This document shows, piece by piece, positions 34,946 through 47,189 of a stretch of DNA of 64,000 nt. The position numbers and the translations under genes were made by a program. The DNA lies in NCBI GenBank assembly GCA_025738555.1, contig JAOVFP010000009.1, positions 992,001 through 1,056,000 on the forward strand, given 5' to 3'. The notes beneath the pieces were generated by a model that made no database searches, was not told the origin of the DNA, and saw only the letters and a list, made by a program, of their open reading frames with translations. Source of the stretch: Cyathus striatus (Eukaryota > Basidiomycota > Agaricomycetes > Agaricales > Nidulariaceae). Each line of letters opens with the position of its first letter. Position 1 is the first letter of the stretch.

Positions 34946-37900
34946 CTACATAATGCGAGGGTAGGACATTAAAATGTCAGGATCACCATCTACTGGATAC
35001 AATACTTCAAGACTATTTTGGTTAAAGGGTGATCTACTCGTTGATGGCATTGTATAAGGGGATAAAGCAGTGGAGATACTGAATGGTTGGCTCGGAGTAT
35101 ATGAATAATGTGAACCAGAGGTAGCTTGATGAGTAGAATGTACGGTATTACTAGGGAAAACTGTGAAAATAATGAGTCTCTAGATACATAACATAAAGTT
35201 GTGTGAACATACGAGCTTGAGATGAGGTCCCTTCAGTCTTGAATGCGGTAACTTTAACCTTCTTTTTCCGTGGTGTACGACGAGCTTCTTTTACCACCTT
35301 GAGCTGACCTTGCAATGATTTGATTTGTGTCTCCAAGCTGAGCTCAGTTTGTCTGTCAATGCTTGATTGAAGGCGCCTGTGTTGATTGCCTTCCTTGCGA
35401 CGTGCTTGCACTGCCATACGTTTCTGTAGGGTACTGTTCCGATTTGAAACAACTCCAGAGCTGATAGAGACTTTAAGGTTGCGTGCCACTTGACTATCAT
35501 GACTTTTCGCCCTGCATCAAATAATATGGTCTTAGTATGAACACCGAGTTAGATTTAATAAAGACATACAGTAAAATGGCTTCGAGAAGGCTTCTATGTG
35601 TGGACATGACTTGATTGTCACCTGCATGACTACTTTCAACTTGATTCGTGTTATTTGGGACTAAATCCCAGTGATCTGGTGGCATACGCGATAGTTTGCG
35701 ATTAAGAGACGGAAGCAGCCAATCATGATTGACTTTGTGTTTCCACCAATCTGAATAGGACGAAGTCAGAGTTATGAAGCAGTGAAAGTACAGATAACAA
35801 TAAAATAAATACCATCCAGCTTTTTATTATGTTGACCTTGCTTAACACAGTAGCTCTTGAAATTTTCAATATCATACTCGGTCTCCAGGTATGGAAATAA
35901 TCGTAGCTTTTCAAGAATTTCATTTTTAACATGTCCTTGAAGTTTGAATATACCACTAAAAGGCCAAAAGGCATAGGTTAGTATTGAGAACAGTGAAGAT
36001 GATTGTTTGGAGATCGTAGTTTCTGAAACACATACCGCTCATAGTGAACCAGACATGTTTTCCAAAGGTGTAAGAGCACAGAGATTGTATCAGGTAGGGC
36101 AATTCCTGTGCGCTCACTGTTGTTAAGTCGACGTTTTATAACAACATCACCGAATCCTAGTGCTTGAGCAGCCTCTGCGTCACCAATAACCCCAAGCAAG
36201 TGCGAATTGGGAGAGAAAACTTTAAAGTTGAGCTCAGTGCCCATAATAACTTCATATGCATCGAAGAGCCCATTCCATATATGAAAGAATGCATCTCTTG
36301 TCGCAGAATTTGTCCATACACGACCCACTACCAACCCTACATAGTAATTCAGTAGAATATATTAGATCAACATGTAAATTAGTAAAATAAAATAAAGTAC
36401 GAACACTGTTGTGCAGTATCAGACCAAATAACGACTTTAAATGCATTTGTATCACCATGAACAACTTTGAATGTAGTGTCCACCATGATCCACCTCGCTA
36501 CAGTGATTTGAGCAGCAAGGTAAGCATTTAACGTTACAATAACATGACAATCCTGTCCAAATGTGGTAACACTATAAATATATCTTTCTTGAGTATTCCC
36601 TGCCAGCTCTTTAGCGAACTGATGGAATACACCTGTCTCCGAAAATTTAGTTGAGAACTTGATGTAGAGAACGAAGGAATAGTGAAGAATCCATACCTTG
36701 TATCCCAAGTCCTGCTGGAAATGCTTGAAGGCGGGCTTTAGAAATAATTTCACATCGATTTCTATTGTCAACCATTGAGCTATGAAGTTCCTGAGGTGTT
36801 TTTCCATTGAGAATACGACTTGTGCTATGGGCTTCAAAGTATTGCTATTTATATAATACCTGATAGTACAACCATAACAACATACCATTATCAACTTTCA
36901 GGGTGGTTGCTCCCATTATTCCAGCTGCTCTAATGCATGAGTGATACTGCTCTTGAATACCATTCGGGACCTTGTGCGCATGAAATGTTGGATGACTATG
37001 AGGTATTCCATGTCCAGGTATTACAACAGCTCAATGATCATGACGATCCAGTGGCACCAAGATCGTTAGAAAGGCTTCGCATTTGTGTGGAATTAGCTCG
37101 CCTGGAAACCAGCTTCCCACAGCTAGGTGAACACGATCTACATTTATATTACTTATGTTTGAGTGCTTGAGTCTAGTAGTGCAATAATAATCTCAGACTT
37201 ACCACATTCTTTTGATAGTGGCACGTGCGCAGGGTGTACAAAATTTAAGCAAGCTTCTGTCAATGGGCTTATATCATCATCGAGTGGCTGGAGTGGGTCA
37301 TATATGAAAAGACCAGCAAATAACTTTGCAAGGATATCTTCCTTTGTTCCAAAGGGAATGGGACGATAGAAATGAGAGATTCCATGCACACGGTCATCTG
37401 GCAACCAATGCGAGCAACCAATGAAGTGAGAAGGGCCTTGACGAGGCTGTTAAATAAAATTTAAAAGAGAAAATATAATTGAAAAACCATGTATACATAC
37501 TGTTCGATAATTTCGGAACTCAGGACGTCCGCCACATAAGGAACCATCCCTTAAAACAGCAATACAGGTTTCATTAATGACAGTTTGGTAAAAACTACAG
37601 ATTTCAGTGTAAGCATAGACTAAAACAAAATATAAATAGGATTACTTACGCAATAGTATTGGCAGTCAAAGATGCTGCCTTGTATTTCCGAGCATCCAAT
37701 GCTGACTGAATAACATCATTATGACCTGTCTGATCTTCTGGGGACCATCGTTGATAGTTATTAAGGAATCCGCTACCAGCACTGAAGTTGCATTTGAAGC
37801 CACCGTTACAACACAGTGTTGAGCGAAGGCACACTGTATTGAGTATATGGCAAAATGTCGAGCGCTGTGCAGATCCGGTGTTTCCTTTCCATGAATCCTG

Positions 37901-38416
37901 GCACTAAGTGGATATTGACGTTAGTAAAATGATGCTATGTACTTCGACATATAACATACCTCGCGCTTGATGAAGGCATCAATACGTTTTCCGTCTAAAA
38001 TGTAGCGTGGGGTATTGACACATAAATCAATCATGTATGCGACCTCGGGCTCATCCTTCTTCTGGACTGGCCAGTACTCTGGAGCTGTTGATAAATTCTG
38101 CACCGAGTCTACAAATGTCCTAGATGTAACTTGAATACGACTCTCGGCAGTAAGATCAATTACTTCTTAATATAACAAATTGACTTAAGTGATACTTATA
38201 ATAATTATGAGTATCTGAGACCTTACCAATGTTACTTCCACCTCGGACACGAAGATGCGCAAATATAACCGAATTATGTACTATATCTATATCTGCCAAT
38301 GTCGAACTGAGAGGATAGCTGGAAATTTGACGTTTTCCGACAGTGAAGTAGAAATGTCCACAGCGGAGTTCTGGAAAACAACACTCGAGATTGTCAAAAA
38401 GCGACTGGAGTGTCAT
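34946..38416 (-). CDS. MULE-type transposase-domain protein, many exons
   Basis: A multi-exon minus-strand gene of a basidiomycete family related to Mutator-like (MULE) transposases. From N to C: a ubiquitin-like start (TLQSLFDNLECCFPEL to LRVRGGSN, 38416-38224); segments at 38103-37921 and 37834-37646; a cysteine module (LRDGSLCGGRPEFRNY, then HFIGCSHWLPDD after an intron); the DDE-like core with VDTTFKVVHGDTNAFKV (about 36480), LGVIGDAEAAQALGFGD (about 36180) and NNTNQVESSH (about 35640) offering candidate D, D and E residues; a basic coiled coil (35489-35220); and a Ser/Thr/Pro-rich last exon ending YPRIM at 34946. The exact start is not resolved; an upstream exon may exist near 38500. I found no flanking terminal inverted repeats, so it may be immobile or domesticated. 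Confidence 0.6.
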
Positions 38417-39780
38417 ATCCGAATCAAATTCTATTAATTTACAGTACGTTAGAGATCTGATATTGCTACAGTTATTTAAACTTACTATGTAATATAGGGC
38501 GAGATCGTAGCCCGTAAATCCATAGGTTACTTTTCCTCTGAGCCCTATAACAGCACTGTAAGATTAATGCATACCAATAACACAAGCTTAGATGGTTGTA
38601 CTAGAACGCACCGGGAAGTTATTGGATACTTGTAAATGTATTCTAATAGGCCGTAGAAAATAGCAGTGAGTGAGAAATGTTGAAAATAAGATTCATATGT
38701 ACTATATAGGCCTAAAAACTCGAAATGAGCTAATGCAAAATACAACACTAATAGTTGAGCATACCAGTGCAGAATATAATGTATCTGCTTATAATAACAT
38801 TGAAGCTAGTTAAAATGAATTTATAAGCTGTAGACTAAGGTTAGAAAATTTAGATTGAACCAGAGGTGTGACCTTACTGGTGTAAAATGTAAGAAGGAGC
38901 GGGTATATGACTATGATAAAACATAGGATTTTCTCAGATTGAAAACGAGCGATAAAGTATGAATAAAAGAATGAAAAGGCTTGGGAATATGTTAGCATGC
39001 TTGTATATCATGTCGCTAGAAATAAACTCTTCATACCGGCATGCCCTGGACTTGACAAGTCAAACCCAACAACATTATTACAACGAAGTGCAGTTAAATA
39101 TAACTTGCAGTCTATGTGTAGATCGTTAAGACAGTTACATTTTTGCAGAGTGTGAACCAATACCAAAAATGAATTGTAGTAGATGTTTGTAGAAAACCAT
39201 GGTATCTCGAGAATTAGAACAGCCGCAACAGCTGAAGGAAACTGGGGTCTTTTGAGCTACAGTCTCCCATTTATACCTTTTCTGACAGAAAAAAAATGTG
39301 AATGGCAGAAAGAGACAGAAGTCTCTCGAACTTTACAAACATTTGGAATATGATTATCTCTACTAAATTAATGGATAAGATAGTAATTTCAAGTTTAAAG
39401 TTCTGTACAGGAAGTAAGCGACATGAGGATCTATACATTACTCCTGAACAAGTAAAAGAGTTTGCAGAGCATAGGCTCTGTATCTTTCCCATTAGCCTAC
39501 TATTTCCACTGTGCTATTATAGACTTTACTGATTATTACAATGGTGAACGAAGAGAAGCAGTGATAAATATTGGACACGACGCGTTGGGATCATCGTGTA
39601 TTCCTGGTGGTAATAAGCGAATGCACATGTCCCTGCATCATCACACAAACATATCTCCAACACAGCCAAATAATACGGTCAGCCGGCAGAAAGGCCAGGC
39701 AAGACCGGAAGGGCTCGGACTTGCTCGGACAGGTCATGTGAATTATTTCCTATTTTGGATGGATCTCTGTTTGATCTGGT
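38417..39780. other. Intergenic; one unrecognised plus-strand frame
   Basis: AT-rich with short frames. A plus-strand frame at 39302-39532 (MAERDRSLSNFTNIWNMI...) is 76 codons with no recognisable domain or promoter. I cannot support a gene. Confidence 0.35.
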
Positions 39781-41806
39781 CGTAAGCGAAACATCGACAT
39801 CGTTTCTGGGCATACCTCACCTTTTCGACCCCTTCAAACCTCGGCACAATTCTGCACTGAAAAGGCTTTGGCGTCTAACACATGGGTGCGTCAGCAGAGC
39901 CGTGGCTCGCATTTTAAACTTGAATTGTAACTCACGTAATCAGTCCATCATCAGTACATTCAGTTGAATCCAGGATCACCAATTTTCCAGATTCATCCCT
40001 CGTGGGAGCTATTTCGAAAGCCCACAGGATACACGCCATCAGTATAAACATACTATCATTCGAAACATAGCGGCCAACGCAAACTCTTAACAATAGCTAT
40101 AAATCATAAGATTACTGTCCAAAAAACTGATTGGCTTGCCTTCTTCCAAATCCAAATGAAAAATGCCCTTCCTCTCTCATACCTTCCGCAACAAGAAGCA
40201 ACTCTCCTGTACTCGAATCGATATGTCTCTCAGGTTTGAACTCCTCAGCATCAGGCCCATATACGTCTGGATCGCGATTCATCGCCCTGTGTATAACACC
40301 ACCTATCAGGAAAATTAATGACAGCTGTTACGATTTGACTTGTACCAGATATTAGGGATGCAAATTGTGTCCTTAGGTATAAAGTACCCATTATATCAAT
40401 CATCTTGGTCCAATTTATGTGGTATCCCTAAAGCAACGTCACATCCCATCATTTCCCACCAAAGATGGAATGCACCTATGGGATCAACAGGTCTCCACCT
40501 CGGGCACTCTCTAGTGAGTGCTTTGATGTATAGCAGCTTGTCGTAGTCTCCGAAATTGGGTAGCCATTCCCGTCCTACAACACGATCTATCTCTTCCTGT
40601 GCTTTCTTTTGTATTTCGGGATGAAGAACCATGGCGAGGATGAACCATGACATTTGGTTTGAGATCTGATGGCATATTCTGAAATCAATAAATTTTGAAG
40701 CGAATGTCAGGCTTACAGTGTTTGCACCTGCAGTACTAGAATTACTGTTAGTAAACCCCAAATCAACAGATAAGATCAACATACTATAAGGTTGAAGCTA
40801 TCCAAGCCCTTACGGTCTTTGAAAACTCTCTGTTACTATTATCTTCCAACATTGAGCTCATAAAGCGTGGCTTCTGGGTTCCTTCATCCTGTCACAGAAA
40901 TTGACGGTAGCTCTAAAGTGGTATCAAAAATTACTTACCATCCTCTTCTCAACACCTTCCATAAGCGCCCTCACCATCTCCGAGTCTCTGGCAAACCAGT
41001 CTTCGACATCCCTCCTCTATTTACACATCCACCTAGGCAAGAACCTCATCCAAGTAAAGATCTCCACTAAATATGTTCCTGGTGCTCCAACCTTCGTCAA
41101 TCGCTCTGTTAAAGCAGCTATTCTTCTAATTCTTGGATCTGTGGACGATGCAATCGGAGGTTGACCATAAAGCACAGCTAGAACAAGTGAATTTCCAGCC
41201 CTGTGTTTATGCTCTCTGAATTTGGAGGGTGTCGCCAGTATCTGTGAAACCACCAGAACAGACTCTGATTCATGGAAGGGGCGATACTGTTTTGTTACAG
41301 TATTGTTCATCGCGCTGAAATGGTCTCGAATTAGAGTTTATTATAAATGAAAGTGCAAGTACACACCTATGGACAGCCTTTCTTTTACGCTTCAATATCT
41401 CGGTGTACTGGTGAAACGCAAATAATAACCCTCCAGTCAAAATATCGATCACGATAAACTTTGGTCTTCCAGAATATATTGCTGATCGTTGGTCCAGTAG
41501 TTCCACGGCGACCTCCGCACTCCTAAGACAACTACATGTTGTCCAGCTAGGTTCAAATGGATAATCGGGCCTACCAAACACGTACGTACGGGACCAGCTG
41601 ACGGAAAATAAAGGTAAGTACACACCATATTCTTTCTTCCACTTGGTAAATGTTAACCAGGTTCTATCCGAAAGCTGAAGAATGTTGCCTAGAATTGGGA
41701 GCCCAGGGGGACCAGGAGGTAACTTCCTGTGGTTGGCGTTTCGACGCAGGATAAAATACAAGAGAGCTGGAATCAAGGAGAGAGTTAAGGCGTTTAACAG
41801 ACCCAT
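39781..41806 (-). pseudogene. Cytochrome P450, gene 3, pseudogene
   Basis: Third copy of the ten-exon P450. It starts MGLLNALTLSLIPALLYFIL with hinge KLPPGPPGLPILGN (41806-41626). Exon 2 (41570-41367) is 204 nt instead of 205, a one-base loss near 41520 that breaks the frame. The C-helix Trp is lost (EILKRKRKAVHR). Exon 3 stops after RWMCK, where TGG in the paralogues is TAG (41019-41017). The I-helix reads TAGANT in place of AAGADI, and the last exon diverges after EGVEKV. The haem-loop region (FGFGRR, VCVGRYVSND) is still readable near 40080. At least two independent inactivating changes. Confidence 0.85.
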
Positions 41807-43358
41807 TATTGGGATATAGAGGTTTGTACCAAGGATTCTTGGATTTATACTTTTCCTTGATCATACGTCATTTACAAATGCAACACCCAAACGACCGCTG
41901 TCAGTCTATAATTGGAGTGCGCATTGAACTTGCATTACTTGACAGATATAAGTGAAAATCATTTTATTGGTTTTCATGACCACCTGAACCATGTATATGA
42001 GGCAATGAAATAAGATAAGAGTGGGACAGCGATCCCAGGCAGGATGTAGTACAGTCTCCACTCACTGACGCGCACCATTGCTAGATGAGAATCCCTCTCC
42101 CCAGTTCCATTTCTTACTGGCTTTACATATAAAAGAACTAGTACCTTGATCCCCTCGAAAGATATCAAACTAGTCAGGTACATATCTGGGTACGGACTCT
42201 TGCATTTTCGTTAGGGCCAACACGCTGGCCCTTCTTCCTCCATATCAGTACTTCTCTGCGATTGCAGTGGTAGATGGAGGCGGTGCGTGAGATAGCCATG
42301 TATTCAAATGTCACGTATGTCGATGCTACATCATACATTCGGTAACCAGTTCGTGGATGTGTATACACCACAAGTCGTGACTTCCAGTGTCATGACGTCT
42401 CCGTACATGGTAAGACCGCGGCAGCCCTGGATCCGTTAAATATGTAGATTCAGACGAATTCTGCATAGTTGTAGCCAATGTAACTTATCGTCGACTGTTG
42501 GATGGCTGTGGGCTGCAACGTACGGGATGGGGGCGGAGGATCGTTTTATACCATACGTTACGAGTGAAACTCGAAGGGTGAAGGGTTTTAGCAGGAGGCT
42601 GGCGTCGAATCCGGTACACGAATTAAAGTAGAATCTTGATGCAGAGTTGTACCGTATAGTGTAACACGGTCTAGACCCGCCTACGCGTCATCAAGGGTGC
42701 TAGGACGATTTCTAGTAACGCCAGCTTCAGGACGGAAAGAGGAGTATGAAATGTTGACGGAGAAGGGGGAAAGGGGGAGGGATTCATGGGGCCAGAGAAT
42801 GGCGCGCAGGTTGCAATCGTGAGGGTTCTGGCTGTGACGTATGACCCCCACCCGAAGCACTTATCACAGCTAACAGCTTTATGCATGCCTGGGATCTCAT
42901 GGGCTCGACGGGAGATGCTATGGGAGAATAAAGAAGGTGAATAACGGGGGAGGATGGAAGGAAAAAAGAAAAGTGGACGTACTATTACATGTCAGAAGAA
43001 CTCAGTGTGGAAGAGGCAACAGCTAGCCATGTTAATCCTGTATATAGGATCACAGCGACGCCGAGTTCGAGTCAAAGAGACTCATCATTCTTCTGCTACT
43101 CTCCCCAGCTCTCCCGTTCATGCCATAGGGTTCGAAGGCAACGACAAGATGCCCTGACTCAACTACCTCTCCCTTTCCTTCCCCTCCCACTAGCTTTGCT
43201 TGACGTCGAGTCGTCGTGGATGTATCATCTTCTGCTCACGTGCCAGGTCTTATCCTAGTTGTCCAAGTTGTGTGTTTCGCGAGTGCTTCAGCCAAGTTCG
43301 TAGTACGGGTTTCGGCTTCATACCCGGCTTGACCGCTCATATGTAACTAGGACTTGGA
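41807..43358. other. Intergenic, no supported gene
   Basis: Short minus-strand hydrophobic frames at 41974-42183 (LTSLISFEGIKVLVLLYVK) and 42671-42886 are not linked to any family I know. GC content rises from about 42480 on. Confidence 0.35.
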
Positions 43359-43999
43359 CTATGGGCACGCAGTATCTGAACTTGAGGTGATGGGTGTAGC
43401 TTTAAGTGGATCCCATGGTGTTGTAGGTATCTGATCGTGATTCGTGGATGGACTCGCAACAGTGAAAGGCTTGAAGACTTCGGTGGATAATGATTCGAAG
43501 CTACTTCGCCCGGCAGGTTTGGGGGCGGGATTGGTAAGACGAGGGGAGGGGAGGGCAAAGGTGACAAAAACGACTGGATATAGGCCCGTGGTTAGTGAAT
43601 AGATAGAGAATGGAATGGACGATATAGGATGAAGGAATTCGTGGTCGAAGGGAAACGGAACCATAGGTCATGAATCTCGGCAGGTACTAGACACATCGCC
43701 GTTCGAATATCAAGGAAATCATAAACTCACATAGTACTTGCATGGTTCCCACTTTTCCAACCCGCTCGTCAATTTCCTCTCCATGCACGGTGTTTATCTT
43801 CCTCGTGTAGATGCCAAAGTTCTTCCATGTTACAGAACGTGCTTCTCCTTGGCTTCTCCTCACTTTCGGTGTAGCCTGTTAGAAGCACCAAAGGAACGCA
43901 ATCGATTAACTTGCAGGACGTTGCTGAGCTGTCTGCCACGCGAGGATCTGGGGTGTGCATTTCTTTCTGTATCTCAGTAGAGTCTAAGTTTATAGGCAT
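43359..43999 (-). other. Unrecognised minus-strand frames, possible gene fragment
   Basis: In one frame near 43770-43860 the text ARSVTWKNFGIYTRKINTVH continues through ERVGKVGTMQVL to a good splice donor (CTAT then GTGAGT, about 43735). Another frame at 43664-43359 reads FPFDHEFLHPISSIPFS and a Pro/Ser-rich tail. Together they may be pieces of one gene, but I cannot connect or identify them. Confidence 0.25.
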
Positions 44000-44700
44000 T
44001 CATTATAATCCTGTGAGAAAGGATGAACAAACTGGCAAGAGTTGGGCAAGAGGACGTACTTATCGCAGAATCAGTACTGTGTCTCTGTGACGACTCGCCG
44101 TTCGGAATTTTGGGCTACTGTAAATCGATCATGTGTATAGTTACAAAAATCAAGCCATGAGTTGGCCGTGAGTTGATTGTCTGGTCCGTCGTGTTTAGAT
44201 AAACCCAGCATAAACCTCTTACTTCAACCCAACTTCAACTTGCCGAACAACAAGGTACATTGCGAACGACTCCTTATCTGAGCGATAGTTATAGACGAGT
44301 TGAACTTGGACTGAACGAATGCATCGGTCAGGTTAGTGATGTCACCGCTCCGCTCGAAAGCTGCTGAGCCGGTGAACTGAGCCGAAATGAAGCTGAGCGA
44401 AGCGAGTGGCAGGAAAGCTAGCTCTGACAGGCCCAGCTCAGCTAGGAGGCGCTCAAAAGCGGCTGCAAGCCCGCTTAGCTGCAGCTTAACTGTCCTTCTC
44501 GGTATCAAGCATGCGTATAATACCTTTTCCTTGCACACCCCTCTTTTTTACCCAATAATGTACCAGCATTCTATTGAAGTAAATAGTATTAACATTTATA
44601 TTGTTTTTTAAAAGGTGAATGGTCATGTTCACAACAAATCTAGGCTTTTTCAAGTTCTTCTATATTGAAAGTCGCAAATAACCGCATGACTATCACAAGC

Positions 44701-45847
44701 AAGAGGTGTCAGATCCAGCGATCTCGGTCGTCCCATCTTGCCACGCGAGACTATTCCCAGGAAGGCGGCAATCAAGCGGCAACCTATGGCACATCAATCT
44801 GTAGAGCTCTCGGCATTCGGCACTGCAACTAAGAGCAAGTATGGTCAACATCGCTGCCGTGCTCATTTCAAGCAACTATCAGTGAGGAGTTTGCCTGTAA
44901 GTCTATATATTAGAATTATGGTACTTTATAAAGTATGCGTAGCTATATGCTAATATAGAAGTGTAACAAGTCCGCTAAAAACATCACGATACAAATATTA
45001 GTTGAATAAGTATTAGGGTAAAGGAAGGAAATATAAAGGGCGTACTATATGCTTCAGGTTGTCGCATGGTTGCTAAGAGTCTACAACAAGAATATATTGG
45101 CAAGATAACGGGCTAACGTTAGCGCAACGACTAAAAGCGACATGAATAGCGGCATAAAAGTGTTGTAAATTGTAGCCATCGCAAGAAGGAGGGTATGACT
45201 CTGGATCGTGAATTGTAGATGCTTGCATTTTTCCCTTGGTATTGATTCGTAAGTACTATTTCTGTGATTGACGAACCCATCGCAATAGTTAACCTTCGAT
45301 GCGATGTCACTCTCATTTGGAGGTTATTAGTTTGTTGAATGTTATCAGAGTATGTCATAAGGGTTTCATTACAAGGGAGACATGTCTTGACTCTTAAGGT
45401 GATGAGTGACTCATCTGTACAATCTGCAGTGATATTTTTGAGGTTACATATTGGTACTATTCAACTCACAAGTTGCATTTCCGTGACTGACATATTCATT
45501 GCATCTCGTACAGACAGAGAATCTTGCGGTTACCATTGGGTGGACTGCCCCCTCGTTCGGAGGTTGCTTGTATGTTTTACGGTGTGGAGAGGTAGAAAGA
45601 GGTATTTAATGACTAAAGTACAAGTAATGTACAGACTACAGTATCTACACTGTTGACTCCAAGTATGAGATGAACGCGTTGAAACTAGAGAAATGAGAAA
45701 TTTTGATAGACGGCTGATTGTTCTCACAACTGACCAGCTGTGAGCTGTGCCAACATGCCATAAACCGCGCTAAACCAAATTCGTAGGATCCCCCCACCCA
45801 CCCTATGACATCATGGACGACCGCGATTGCCGGATCTGACACCTCTT
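44701..45847. mobile_element. Non-autonomous MULE-like element nested in the hAT-like element
   Basis: Terminal inverted repeats AAGAGGTGTCAGATCC (44701-44716) and its exact complement at 45832-45847, extending with GCxATCxCGGTCGTCC to about 36 bp. The flanks TATCACAAGC (44691-44700) and GATCACAAGC (45848-45857) match at 9 of 10 bases, a duplication length typical of Mutator-like elements. The 1147-bp interior has no convincing ORF, so it would depend on transposase from elsewhere. Confidence 0.7.
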
Positions 45848-46012
45848 GATCACAAGCGCCCATTTGGCCTGCAACATACCAAATTTGGTATAAAACCCTG
45901 AGCCATAGCTAAGCTCTAGCTGAGCGGAAGCTGGGCTGTAGCCAGGGAAGCAAGCAGAACAAAATAGCTCAGCTTTGAAAGCTGTGCCACACTGTGTCCC
46001 TGAGTGACAAAA

Positions 46013-46386
46013 TGTTAGGATTTCGTCACTTATCTAATCTCTTATCTAATCATATCTTATCTATGTCATGTGATAGTCACATGACCTACAATGCGGACAC
46101 CATGCGTATCAACATACGTTACTCATCATGACTATGGGCACAGTTGCATAGTTCGGCCATACGTATTACATGAGTTCTTAATGTAGAAGCACAGTAACAT
46201 GCGTTGTAGTGTAGGTTAACATACATGCGATTACTTCATGGTTCTTTTCTATAAATACGGTCTTTCTAGTTAGTAGTTCGATATTCTTGTGCTAGTTTAT
46301 ACCAGATTAGCAATAAGACTCGCTTCTCTCTCACGTTCGAGTGTTTAAAGTTCGGCTTCGAGTATTTTGCTCGTCTGTCGCTAACA
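46013..46386 (+). repeat. 5' LTR of the intact chromovirus
   Basis: 374 bp, TGTTAGGATTTCGT to GTCGCTAACA. The TATA box is CTATAAATAC at 46250-46258. The predicted RNA start is 46283, giving U3 of about 270 bp and R-U5 of about 104 bp. Confidence 0.95.
46250..46293 (+). promoter_or_regulatory. LTR promoter with self-primer at the RNA 5' end
   Basis: The TATA box CTATAAATAC is followed 32 nt later by ATTCTTGTGCT (46283-46293). This 11-mer is the exact reverse complement of the primer-binding site at 46389-46399. In Tf1-type elements the first 11 nt of the RNA fold back on the primer-binding site and prime minus-strand synthesis; position and length agree with that model. Confidence 0.7.
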
Positions 46387-46388
46387 AA

Positions 46389-46399
46389 AGCACAAGAAT
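46389..46399 (+). promoter_or_regulatory. Primer-binding site for self-priming
   Basis: AGCACAAGAAT begins 2 nt after the 5' LTR. It is the perfect complement of 46283-46293, and the pairing ends at mismatches on both sides, so it is exactly 11 bp. It does not begin with TGG, as tRNA-primed sites usually do. Confidence 0.7.
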
Positions 46400-46688
46400 C
46401 TCCTCATTCCTCGACCCCGAACTTCTCTTCTCCTGCCGAACCCCGGCAAAACTTCTTCTCTATACCTCGTTCCCCGTCTTGGACCTCTTGGACCAGACGT
46501 ACACTCCGTTCGATAGACTTGATCGTTGTACTTGGAAGTACGAGAGGACTGGTGTAACGTTGAGCCCGACACTGTCCGAATTACCGATCATCTTAGGCCC
46601 TCTGCCTTGAGTTTGGCACGGCGCCAGTGACTGGGGAGGCTATCACGTGTTGCCCCAGCTGGTTCTGTCTGCAAGAAAGTGTGCGTGA

Positions 46689-47189
46689 AACTTAGGACGT
46701 CTCGCTAGTTTCCGAGCATCCTCAAGAGCTTCTGATACTCGATCTATCACGGTGGCACCAATCACTCGTTCCCAAACCCTTCGATCCCTCCGATCCCGTT
46801 CCTATCACATTCCATCTTCATCCGTTTCCATCTATACCCCTCGATCTCGCCCTACACCCTATTCCCGTTCTCAAACTCCGAGAGCCGTGTCGGTGGACTC
46901 CGACGACTCGGATTTTGATCCTAACACCTATCTTTCCCTTCACCAAATCCCTAACTACATTTCACCTCCCCGTCTTCCTACTCCTCCCGAACACCCTATT
47001 CTCCGAACTCTCACCATCATCACCGAACCAGGACACGACGACGTACTAAGATTTAGTACTCCCACTCAATACATCTCCCCATTCGAAAGAGATTTCTATT
47101 CCCCGTTAGGATACGAAACCCTTCTAAATACAGTACATAACGACGGTAGAGAACTTCCTACACCTACCTATCCCGAATTCGATCTATAA
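46689..47189 (+). CDS. Leader open frame without any ATG (chromovirus ORF1)
   Basis: 166 codons are open from the TGA at 46686 to the TAA at 47187-47189, while the other frames have stops. The product is rich in Ser, Pro, Arg and Thr (ITRSQTLRSLRSRSYH near the start, DSDDSDFDPNTYLSL in the middle, a Pro-rich LPTPPEHP segment). It has no methionine. It ends 2 nt before the gag ATG. If translated it would need a near-cognate start (a GTG lies at 46752 in ACGGTGG context) or splicing. I do not recognise the protein; no second copy of this part exists in the window to test conservation. Confidence 0.45.
   Translation, partial: NLGRLASFRASSRASDTRSITVAPITRSQTLRSLRSRSYHIPSSSVSIYTPRSRPTPYSRSQTPRAVSVDSDDSDFDPNTYLSLHQIPNYISPPRLPTPPEHPILRTLTIITEPGHDDVLRFSTPTQYISPFERDFYSPLGYETLLNTVHNDGRELPTPTYPEFDL

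Noticed and set aside
21939..41806. A complete biosynthetic gene cluster
   Set aside because: P450s and a methyltransferase are present but no backbone synthase or cluster regulator is visible.
44224..44538. 104-codon minus-strand frame
   Set aside because: It lies largely in the hAT-like element end and is made of AGCTGAGC-type repeats.
46341..46610. Plus-strand frame in the chromovirus leader before ORF1
   Set aside because: It lacks ATG, spans the LTR end and primer-binding site, and has no domain; the leader simply has few stops here.
46752..47189. Calling ORF1 an ordinary gene starting at 46752
   Set aside because: The codon there is GTG, not ATG, and no ATG exists in the frame; only a non-AUG start or splicing could express it.
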